Source: a virus. From it: a stretch of DNA of 51,252 nucleotides. Numbering within the stretch: the first letter of the stretch is position 1; the number at the start of each line of letters is the position of its first letter. This document shows, one piece after another, positions 25,713 to 32,935 of the stretch. Made by a program: the position numbers and the translations under genes. The stretch spans positions 1 through 51,252 of the IMG/VR virus record IMGVR_UViG_3300025616_000416. One strand, given 5' to 3'. The notes under the pieces are model-generated. The model was not told the origin of the DNA, searched no databases, and was given only the letters and a program-made list of their open reading frames with translations.

Positions 25713-26527
25713 TATCCGCGCATCTAATAACTCATCAGTGTGTTATACTCGACTATTGTGTAGAATCTACTATAAGATGTATGATGGGTCTATGTGATGA
25801 CATATACATTAATGATGGAAGTTCTACGGATGGAACTTTAGATATTTTGTATTCTCTTCAGAATGAATATGGTAAAGGTAGAATAAAGTTATTTGTAAAG
25901 GATTGGCAACATAATAGACAAATGTGGGCAAATGAAAAGAATTTCCTACTTGACAAAATGCCAATCGATGCTTATATTCTCGCTATAGATGCTGATGAGG
26001 TTCTAAATGAAAACGACTTTGACCAGATTAGAAAAGCAGTTAGTATGGAGATTCCGGCTATTGCGTTTAATGTTATTCACTTCTATGGAGTTCCAACTCA
26101 TTATATTGAGGGACCTGCTTGGTATAAACAGCATACACGCCTCTGGAGGCACTCTACCGGCATTAGACTTTTACACAGGAATAATGGTTGTGCTGATGAT
26201 TTAGTGTGGGCAGATGGTTTTCCAGCTCATTCAGGACGCAATATTAATTGTGGAGCCAGTATTTATCATTATGGTAATTGTAGAGATCCAAAAGCATTGG
26301 GTATGAAAGCTAAAAAAGCCGATGATCTATATCAGTATAGTAATGTATATGAGGGTGGTAAGATAGCATCTCCTAGATCTTTTACATACGCATTTGATTC
26401 TGTTGGTGCTAAAATTTTTAGTGGTGCCCATCCAAAATATATTGCGGACTGGTATAATAGACATGTTAATCAGGATACGTATTTTAATGCTCAAGATGGT
26501 GAAACTAATAAACTTTGGTGTTTTTAA
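25709..26527 (+). CDS. family 2-type glycosyltransferase (GT-A)
   Basis: ATG 25709 overlaps the previous stop (ATGA), and this is preferred over an in-frame GTG at 25697. The 272-residue protein has the GT-A elements AHLITHQCVILDYCVEST, IYINDGSSTDGTLDIL and the DxD-type motif ILAIDADEVL. A His/Trp-rich middle (WYKQHTRLWRHSTG) resembles lipopolysaccharide-type glycosyltransferases that act on surface glycans. No membrane helix is evident, so it probably works in the cytoplasm. Its partner genes suggest it uses the modified sugar made by this cluster. Confidence 0.87.
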   Translation: MISAHLITHQCVILDYCVESTIRCMMGLCDDIYINDGSSTDGTLDILYSLQNEYGKGRIKLFVKDWQHNRQMWANEKNFLLDKMPIDAYILAIDADEVLNENDFDQIRKAVSMEIPAIAFNVIHFYGVPTHYIEGPAWYKQHTRLWRHSTGIRLLHRNNGCADDLVWADGFPAHSGRNINCGASIYHYGNCRDPKALGMKAKKADDLYQYSNVYEGGKIASPRSFTYAFDSVGAKIFSGAHPKYIADWYNRHVNQDTYFNAQDGETNKLWCF

Positions 26528-26539
26528 AAGGAGAGGAAT

Positions 26540-27163
26540 ATGGTTAGTACTTACAATACATTTATTCATCCAACATCAGTGGTAGAGACAACAGATATAG
26601 GTTATGGAACTTACATAGGTCCGTTTACATATATATCTGATAGAGTTAAAATAGGAAATAATTGTAGAATATATTCAGCATCTATAGGACTACCTGGAGA
26701 ACATCCTAATGGGGCTAAGGATGGAGGTGGTATTATTGAGATAGGTGACAATGTGGAAATAAGAGAGTATGTTACTATTAATACACCACTTTTTACTGAT
26801 AGAACTTTAGTAAGTAAAGGTTGTTATCTTATGGCTAAGTCTCATGTAGGTCATGATGCCAAGCTCGCTGAAAGAGTAGTTCTTCATACTGGGGCAATTA
26901 TAGGTGGGCATTCTGAGATAGGACGTTACTGTTATATGGGTCTTAATTGTTCTACTCACCCATTTGCTAAGCTAGGAGATTTCTGTATAGTAGGAGCAAA
27001 TGGTGTTTATAAAGGTGAATCACCTGCAGCTATAGTATGGGCAGGAGTTCCATGTAAGCCATTAAAAGTTAATAGGGTAGGTTTAGATAGACATGCTTTA
27101 CCTAAAGAGAAATATTTATTAACTGAAATAGCAGAAACTTTTTTAGCATCGATTAAAAAATGA
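26540..27163 (+). CDS. LpxA-like hexapeptide-repeat acyltransferase
   Basis: A 207-residue left-handed beta-helix protein with AAAGGAGAGG before ATG 26540. Hexapeptide repeats run from residue 8 to about 160 (IHPTSVVETTDIGYGTYIGP, VKIGNNCRIY, VEIREYVTIN and so on). The GHDAKLAERVVLHTGAIIGG segment contains the His usual at the acyl-CoA/ACP site. The order is like that of UDP-GlcNAc acyltransferase LpxA and sugar N-acetyltransferases. In a sugar cluster with an aminotransferase, the likely role is N-acylation of an amino sugar. The start of the following gene overlaps its stop. Confidence 0.88.
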   Translation: MVSTYNTFIHPTSVVETTDIGYGTYIGPFTYISDRVKIGNNCRIYSASIGLPGEHPNGAKDGGGIIEIGDNVEIREYVTINTPLFTDRTLVSKGCYLMAKSHVGHDAKLAERVVLHTGAIIGGHSEIGRYCYMGLNCSTHPFAKLGDFCIVGANGVYKGESPAAIVWAGVPCKPLKVNRVGLDRHALPKEKYLLTEIAETFLASIKK

Positions 27164-28161
27164 ATAAAAAGATTAAACTACTGTATATATTTTCCAAATC
27201 TGAACTATGTGTTAATGCCCATATAATTAAATTTTTACAGTCCAAAAATATAGAAATAATACCGCAGGCTATTCAAGCAGTAAATAGTTATGGTATAGAT
27301 GCAAAGCAGTTTATGAACGCAGGATTCTGTAAAAGACATATATTTGAAAAATATGATTATATTTTATGGGCTACACATAGCGCTACGATGCCTGAATTTA
27401 GATATTTTCAAAAGAATGTGAAGCCTAGAGTAGGATTCATAGACATAGAGCATGATTTATTTGCTAATGATTTACCTGAAAATTGTTTAACTTATGGTAA
27501 GTCATTATTGGTAACTTTTCAAAAACGTCATTATGAAAATGCTATAAAATTACTTAATGATGGAAGAAGTATTATAAATGCTAAGTGGCCAAAATTAAGT
27601 ATTATGTATTATAGTATGTCTTTTAATGATATAGATAGATGGAATGATGTTATTTTAATAGGTACTGGTATTTGGAATGGTATAAATATACCCTTAGACG
27701 GAATATTTATACCGTTTCATAAAGTATGGTATAAAAAATATACTAGTGATTGGCATGTTAATGGTATAGAAATGCTTCCAGAACAATTTAATGGACCTAT
27801 AGGTAGTAAGTATTGTACTGATGTTTGTAAATTTTTTATGACTATGGGTAGTAGTTGTTACCAAGACGCATTATTATTTGGAAGCATTCCTATACTTATG
27901 CCTGGAACTATTACTAAAGATTCCATGATAGATGATATACTATCTCAGGTTGAAGTTAGACTATGGCAACCTCCTGGTATAAAGTCGTTTAAATGTGTAA
28001 CAACTAGTAATTTAACAGAGAAAATAGCATTTCTTAAAAATGATTATGATTTATATAAAAAAATTCAAAGAGAACTTTTTTTAGAGTGGTTCGATGAAGA
28101 TTATTATTCATTGCCACATGCATACAATGTTATTTATAATTTTATTAAGGAGACAGCATGA
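27160..28161 (+). CDS. putative GT-B fold glycosyltransferase
   Basis: A 333-residue protein starting at ATG 27160 in an ATGA overlap. It begins KIKLLYIFSKSELCVNAHI, like the first strand and loop of a GT-B fold. Near the C-terminus FFMTMGSSCYQDALLFGSIPILMPG resembles the donor site of GT-B enzymes, where a Ser-rich loop and helix precede a strand ending in Pro. The middle is not recognised. Two facts support a glycan role: fold hints and the position between an acyltransferase and a nucleotidyltransferase. It could equally be a polyol-phosphate or other GT-B-like transferase. Confidence 0.6.
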   Translation: MNKKIKLLYIFSKSELCVNAHIIKFLQSKNIEIIPQAIQAVNSYGIDAKQFMNAGFCKRHIFEKYDYILWATHSATMPEFRYFQKNVKPRVGFIDIEHDLFANDLPENCLTYGKSLLVTFQKRHYENAIKLLNDGRSIINAKWPKLSIMYYSMSFNDIDRWNDVILIGTGIWNGINIPLDGIFIPFHKVWYKKYTSDWHVNGIEMLPEQFNGPIGSKYCTDVCKFFMTMGSSCYQDALLFGSIPILMPGTITKDSMIDDILSQVEVRLWQPPGIKSFKCVTTSNLTEKIAFLKNDYDLYKKIQRELFLEWFDEDYYSLPHAYNVIYNFIKETA

Positions 28162-28553
28162 TAGATAAAACAGTATTTTTTCCTGGAAAATTTCATCCAC
28201 CGCATCTTGGACATGCTAGAACTATTTTAAATTTAATGTCTAAGTATGAAAGAGTTATTGTAGGTGTTAGTGAGGATATACCAGATAATCCAGTCACTAA
28301 CCCAGATATAGTACTTAATATATTAAAGGATTTATTTTCATTACATAATAATGTAAAAATTTATAGAATTTTTGGGGTATTAACTAAAAAAATAGACTTA
28401 CTTGGTTTACCAGAATTTGATATGTTAGTATCAGGAAATCCAGATGTTTTAAATTGGGCAAAAAAATTTAATATAGAAACCGAGTTTATACCACGATCTG
28501 AAGGTTATCTATTTAGTGGAACGGAAATAAGAGATGAGTTACAACGTAGCTAA
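28158..28553 (+). CDS. HxGH-type nucleotidyltransferase (cytidylyltransferase-like)
   Basis: A 131-residue enzyme with ATGA overlap to the previous gene. The N-terminal HPPHLGHA contains the HxGH motif (His16, His19), which binds nucleotide phosphates. The C-terminal FSGTEIRDEL is the ISSTxIR-type motif that completes the active site. The small size fits glycerol-3-phosphate or sugar-phosphate cytidylyltransferases, or NMN adenylyltransferases. Context (sugar genes, DegT, KdsC-like protein) favours activation of a sugar or polyol as a CDP derivative. Substrate not provable from motif alone. Confidence 0.85.
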   Translation: MIDKTVFFPGKFHPPHLGHARTILNLMSKYERVIVGVSEDIPDNPVTNPDIVLNILKDLFSLHNNVKIYRIFGVLTKKIDLLGLPEFDMLVSGNPDVLNWAKKFNIETEFIPRSEGYLFSGTEIRDELQRS

Positions 28554-29169
28554 AAATTTTTGGAAGAGTAGAGGCGCTTATCCTAAATACCCTAATGTTA
28601 AGCAACGTAGATTAATTGATTTTAATTTTATTATGAATAATATAGATTCTATAAAATCAGTAATAGACATAGGTTGTGCAGATGGTTATTTATTAATAGC
28701 TCTCAGAGAATTTACAGACATAGAATTATTCTATGGGTATGATATATCGCAACCATTATTACTAAAACTTGAAGATAGGTGGGGCGAACAGAGAAATTTA
28801 ATAACAAAGGTTCAAGATTTTACTACATTAATAGATTTTCCTTGTACTGATTTAACTATTTCATTGGGCATGTTTCCTTATATATTTGAAAGTAAAGATT
28901 TATGTAATTTATTAAGTAAAATAAAATCTAAAGAATTAATAGTAAGAACTCCATGTTCTATGAGTGGTAGTGATGAGTATATAAATGTTTATTCAAATGA
29001 ATTAGAAAGTGAATACTCTGCTATATATAGAACTGTGAATAATTACGTGGAAATTTTAAAATTATTTTTTAGAGATATATCAGTAGAAAGTTCTTATCCA
29101 GACGTAATAGAAAGTAAATATGGAACTAAACATTTTTTCTTTGTGTGTAGAGAAAAAAAATTAAATTAA
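28534..29169 (+). CDS. SAM-dependent methyltransferase
   Basis: A 211-residue class I methyltransferase starting inside the end of the nucleotidyltransferase gene (20-base overlap). Motif I is SVIDIGCADGYLLIALREF (about residues 42-60), the acidic strand FYGYDISQPLLLKLE follows, and DLTISLGMFPYIFES takes the place of motif IV. It is the third of four small methyltransferases in the cluster. The C-terminal region has no recognised domain. It probably methylates a sugar or its carrier, inferred from context. Confidence 0.82.
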   Translation: MSYNVAKNFWKSRGAYPKYPNVKQRRLIDFNFIMNNIDSIKSVIDIGCADGYLLIALREFTDIELFYGYDISQPLLLKLEDRWGEQRNLITKVQDFTTLIDFPCTDLTISLGMFPYIFESKDLCNLLSKIKSKELIVRTPCSMSGSDEYINVYSNELESEYSAIYRTVNNYVEILKLFFRDISVESSYPDVIESKYGTKHFFFVCREKKLN

Positions 29170-29184
29170 TTTGGAGGTAATATT

Positions 29185-30471
29185 ATGTTAGCTATGTATA
29201 TAAATTCTAATTCTTTTTCTATTTGTGGAGATTTAACTAATACTTTTAATTTCGGAAGTCAAATAAAAGCTACTTGTTCTGGTATTGATTATTATGGGTC
29301 TGTAGAAAATTCTTTATATAATGATGGTAATACTTTAGTTGAGCTTGCAATAGGCAGTGATATTTTATATGGAGATATTATGGATGTAAAATATAGTGTT
29401 ATAGCTTATACTGATATTCCAAAACATTTTCATATTGATGACGATATCATTGGGGGAATAAATTCTCATGTAACATTTGAAACACTATATAATAATGGTG
29501 ATGTAGGAGAAACAAATGATAAATTAGCGATGGGAAATCATATACACTCCTTAATAAATAAAGATGACTCTTCTATAGAAATATATGACAATGGTTCCGA
29601 TGCTTATATTCAATTCAATATAGATGGCGTTCAAAAAGTAAAATTTTTTAATAATAAGTATTGTTATTATGTGCAAAATGATTGGGGTGGACTTCAAATA
29701 TGGTATGCTGGTTCAGTAGCCGATAACTGTCCTATGGTAGATACTTATAAGTCTAGAGGTAGTTTAAGTAGTCCAACAACAGTTTATGATGGTGATAGAT
29801 TAGCCCAACTTGAGTGGTTTGCATATACTACAAATTGGAAACAGCCATGTAACATTATTGCTAATATAAAAGGAGTAAGCGGTGCTAACTGCGGGGGAGA
29901 AATTAATTTTTATACAGCTAATGTGTCTAATGGTTCTCCAGTAGTAACTATGAAATTAACTGAAGGAAGAAATATTTGTCCTGGAGCAGATAATATTACA
30001 GATTTAGGAACATCTTCTTTAAGGTATAATGATATTTATGCTACTAATGCTACAATACAAACTTCTGATGCTAGAGAAAAAGAAAATATTAAAGAATCAG
30101 ATTTAGGATTATCTTTTATATGTGAGCTTAAACCTGTATCATATAAACAAAAAGACTATACTTCAGTTGAAGAAATTGTTAAAGTTGAAGTAAATAATAA
30201 TGGTGAAAGAAGTGAAATAAAGCAGAGCATAGAGCATAAACATATGCATAATAGGACACATTACGGACTACTTGCTCAAGATGTTGAAGATGCAGTATAT
30301 AAATTTAATAAAACTACCAATGATTTTGCTGGAATAATTTACGATAAAGACTCAGATAAATATGGTTTAAGATACTGTGAATTTATATCATCTATGATAA
30401 AAGCTATACAAGAATTAAAATTTAAAAATGATGAATTAGAATATAGAATAAAATCATTGGAGAAAATATAA
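29185..30471 (+). CDS. tail fibre-like protein with C-terminal S74 chaperone peptidase domain
   Basis: A 428-residue protein with TTGGAGG before ATG 29185. Residues 1-285 are Ser/Thr/Asn/Gly-rich and beta-prone, as in phage fibres. The C-terminus from about 290 matches the intramolecular chaperone of endosialidases (peptidase S74): TSDAREKENIKESDLGL, ELKPVSYKQ, THYGLLAQDVE, LRYCEFISSMIKAIQEL and a final coiled coil. Ser294-Asp295 are the expected catalytic residues; autocleavage just before Ser294 would release the chaperone after trimer folding. It is odd to find a virion fibre inside a sugar gene cluster, which suggests that the cluster modifies this fibre. Confidence 0.9.
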   Translation: MLAMYINSNSFSICGDLTNTFNFGSQIKATCSGIDYYGSVENSLYNDGNTLVELAIGSDILYGDIMDVKYSVIAYTDIPKHFHIDDDIIGGINSHVTFETLYNNGDVGETNDKLAMGNHIHSLINKDDSSIEIYDNGSDAYIQFNIDGVQKVKFFNNKYCYYVQNDWGGLQIWYAGSVADNCPMVDTYKSRGSLSSPTTVYDGDRLAQLEWFAYTTNWKQPCNIIANIKGVSGANCGGEINFYTANVSNGSPVVTMKLTEGRNICPGADNITDLGTSSLRYNDIYATNATIQTSDAREKENIKESDLGLSFICELKPVSYKQKDYTSVEEIVKVEVNNNGERSEIKQSIEHKHMHNRTHYGLLAQDVEDAVYKFNKTTNDFAGIIYDKDSDKYGLRYCEFISSMIKAIQELKFKNDELEYRIKSLEKI

Positions 30472-31151
30472 TGTCAATAAACATAAATAGTTTAGAAAAT
30501 GCCATGGAATTAATACATAAAGGTTTTAATAAAGAAATTTGGCAAGAAGTTCATAATTTTAGTGCCAATAATAATGACTGGTGTATATCTAAAAGTAAGA
30601 TATTAGAAAAAGATACTGATTTTTGTAAAAGTATTACTAATATTGAATGGCACGAATTACTATGTGAAAAAGAATTTCCATTAACTTATGGTGAAGTGTT
30701 AGAGATAGGAGGTCATTTTGGTAGATTTAGTTTATATAAAGCATTAAATTTTCCAGAAATGAGGTTATCTGTAACGGATATATCAACTGATATAACAAAA
30801 CTTACAATAAAACATTTAGAATTACTTAATATAAAAAATATTAAACGCTACACAATGTTTTCAGAAGATATAGAATTTAAAAATGATATCTTTGATAGAG
30901 TATATGCACTGGAAACTATTGAACATGTAGGTGATTTAAATAAATCTTTATTAGAAATAAAAAGAGTTTTAAAAATTGGTGGTGATTTTATTTTTGCATT
31001 ACCTTTTAATGACTGGGCTGATGGTGGATTTCATACTCAGAAACATTCTGAGGAATTTTGGAAAGATAAATTAAAAGAATATTTTACAGTAACTAACTGG
31101 ATATTGATGGAAAATGGTAATAGCGTCTGTGGAAGAGGAGAAAAAATATGA
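30471..31151 (+). CDS. SAM-dependent methyltransferase
   Basis: A 226-residue class I methyltransferase, starting one base before the fibre gene ends and using TTGGAG as ribosome site. It shows YGEVLEIGGHFGRFSLYKAL (motif I region), LSVTDISTDITKL (acidic strand), and RVYALETIEHVGDLNKSLLEIKRVLKIGGDFIFALP, typical of type 11 methyltransferases. The N-terminal 70 residues are unassigned. It overlaps the small zinc-ribbon gene that follows by four bases. Confidence 0.85.
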   Translation: MSININSLENAMELIHKGFNKEIWQEVHNFSANNNDWCISKSKILEKDTDFCKSITNIEWHELLCEKEFPLTYGEVLEIGGHFGRFSLYKALNFPEMRLSVTDISTDITKLTIKHLELLNIKNIKRYTMFSEDIEFKNDIFDRVYALETIEHVGDLNKSLLEIKRVLKIGGDFIFALPFNDWADGGFHTQKHSEEFWKDKLKEYFTVTNWILMENGNSVCGRGEKI

Positions 31152-31318
31152 AGACATTTAAAGAATCAACTTTGGATTATAGATGTATTGGTGGCTGTGG
31201 TATGGAAATTTATAATGCTGATCATGATTATGGTACGAAATGTTCAGAGTGTGGAGGCAAGTTAATAAAAGTAGTCAATAAAAAAAATAAATTGCGGGGT
31301 AAAAATAATGAAAATTAA
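31148..31318 (+). CDS. small zinc-ribbon protein
   Basis: A 56-residue open frame starting in an ATGA overlap with the methyltransferase and ending inside the start of the aminotransferase gene. It has RCIGGCG (Cys-x3-Cys) and KCSECGG (Cys-x2-Cys), the knuckle pattern of a rubredoxin-like or zinc-ribbon fold, then a very basic tail (KKNKLRGKNN). The tight overlaps on both sides, the ribosome site and the Cys pattern make it a real gene despite its size. It may bind nucleic acid or act as a subunit of a neighbour; function unknown. Confidence 0.75.
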   Translation: MKTFKESTLDYRCIGGCGMEIYNADHDYGTKCSECGGKLIKVVNKKNKLRGKNNEN

Positions 31319-32420
31319 TTTTGTAGATTTAGAAAAACAATATGAAAATTTAGATGTTACTCCTTTAATTGATCTTATTAAGCATGGTCAATTTGTAGGT
31401 GGTAAAGCTCTAGAAGAATTTGAAGATAGTTTTGCTAAATACTGTGGTACTAAATACGCAGTAGGAGTAGGATCAGGTACAGATGCTTTATGGTTATCTT
31501 TAAAAGCTTTAGGTATAGGTGTTGGAGATGAAGTTATAGTTCCAGCTAATACATATATTGCTACTGCATTTGCAGTATCTCATACTGGGGCTAAACCAGT
31601 GTTTGTTGATCCTAATCCAGAAACATACACTATCGACGCAGAAAGCATAGAAGATGCAATTACCACTAAAACTAGAGCTATTATTCCGGTACATTTATAT
31701 GGTTATCCTGCTGATATGGATGGGATAATGGGTCTTGCTGAAACTTATGAATTATTTATAGTGGAAGATTGTGCTCAGTCTGCTGGTGCTATTTATAAAG
31801 GTAAGCGTACTGGATCTTTTGATGCAGTAGGATGTTATTCTTTTTACCCGACAAAAAATTTGGGTGGTTTAGGTCAAGGTGGAGCAGTAGTTACTAATGA
31901 GGAATTTATAGCTAACTATGTCCGCGAGATGGGCAATGTAGGTAGATCATCTGGTTCATGGTTTGACTACTCTCATGTTGGACTCAATTCTCGTTTAGAT
32001 ACAATTAACGCTAAGTTTTTGTCTTATGGTTTAGCGACTTTAGATTACTGGAATAATCATCGTGTAAAAGTAGCTAATTGGTATTACCAACAACTTAAGG
32101 ATGTAGCTAATGTTAAAACTCCGCTTATGAAAACTGATGAAATAAAACCAGTATTTCATTTGTATGAATTAAAATGTGAAGATAAAATTACTAGAGATTT
32201 ATTAAAAGATTTTCTCAATAAAAATAATATTTCTACTAGTTTGCATTATCCAAAACCATGTCATCAACAAACTATGTACAAAAATTTTTATTCCATTTGC
32301 CCAATTTCAGATAACCTTTCAGATACTTTATTATCTTTACCAATGCATCCTACATTATTGGAAGAAGAAGTTACATTTATATGTGATATTATAAAGGAAT
32401 TTTTTAATACTAAAAAATAA
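31308..32420 (+). CDS. DegT/DnrJ/EryC1/StrS-family sugar aminotransferase
   Basis: A 370-residue PLP enzyme. It begins INFVDLEKQYENL, and has the glycine-rich VGSGTDALWLSLKALG, AQSAGA (with the Asp of EDCAQ contacting the PLP nitrogen) and Lys183 in FYPTKNLGGLGQGG as Schiff-base lysine. TLLSLPMHPTL near the end is typical. This family transaminates keto-sugars bound to dTDP or UDP, giving 3- or 4-amino sugars. With the oxidoreductase at 24699 and the acyltransferase at 26540 it forms the core of an N-acyl amino-sugar route. The 5' end overlaps the small zinc-ribbon gene. Confidence 0.95.
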   Translation: MKINFVDLEKQYENLDVTPLIDLIKHGQFVGGKALEEFEDSFAKYCGTKYAVGVGSGTDALWLSLKALGIGVGDEVIVPANTYIATAFAVSHTGAKPVFVDPNPETYTIDAESIEDAITTKTRAIIPVHLYGYPADMDGIMGLAETYELFIVEDCAQSAGAIYKGKRTGSFDAVGCYSFYPTKNLGGLGQGGAVVTNEEFIANYVREMGNVGRSSGSWFDYSHVGLNSRLDTINAKFLSYGLATLDYWNNHRVKVANWYYQQLKDVANVKTPLMKTDEIKPVFHLYELKCEDKITRDLLKDFLNKNNISTSLHYPKPCHQQTMYKNFYSICPISDNLSDTLLSLPMHPTLLEEEVTFICDIIKEFFNTKK

Positions 32421-32446
32421 TTTATAGTGGAAAAGGAGAAACACAT

Positions 32447-32935
32447 ATGGATTTTGGTAATATTAAACTTATTATCAGTGAAATTGATGGGATAATTACT
32501 GAACACCTAGTAGGTTATGGTGAATTAAATACCGTTATGTTTAAGCAATTTTACATGAAAGATTTTGAAGCTATAAATCTTATTAAGAAGGATTGGGGAT
32601 TTGCTTTTTTATCATCTGATGCTAATATTAATGCTTCACTTAGTAAAAAAAGAAATATACCTTTTTTCTTTGCTGAAAAAAATAAAAAAGAAGTTTACAA
32701 TCAAATTCTTCAACGATATAGTATAGCCCCAGATAATGTTTTATATATAGGAAGTAGTTATTCTGATATTAGTTGTATACAAATGTCAGGTTTTTCTATG
32801 TGCCCAGAAGATTCAGTTCAGCAAGTAAAAGCTATAGTTAATTATATAATTCCTGTTTACAGTGGTGCAGGTGTTTTATGCCATGTTTATGAATTACTTA
32901 ATAATTTTAAACTTAATAGGAATAGGGAGGAATAA
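32447..32935 (+). CDS. KdsC-like HAD protein, probably without phosphatase activity
   Basis: A 162-residue protein with AAAAGGAG before ATG 32447. The layout is that of KdsC-type HAD phosphatases (as in Kdo-8-phosphate phosphatase or the C-terminal domain of some CMP-sialate synthetases): LIISEIDGIITE, GFAFLSSDAN, KKEVYNQILQRYSIAPDNVLYIG, and SGAGVLCHVYELL at the end. The nucleophile Asp of the DxD motif is Glu12 (EID), and the second acidic motif GDDxxD is GSSYSD. These changes argue against normal catalysis. It may be a structural or regulatory remnant, or bind a sugar phosphate. Its stop abuts the TTG start of the next gene. Confidence 0.75.
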   Translation: MDFGNIKLIISEIDGIITEHLVGYGELNTVMFKQFYMKDFEAINLIKKDWGFAFLSSDANINASLSKKRNIPFFFAEKNKKEVYNQILQRYSIAPDNVLYIGSSYSDISCIQMSGFSMCPEDSVQQVKAIVNYIIPVYSGAGVLCHVYELLNNFKLNRNREE

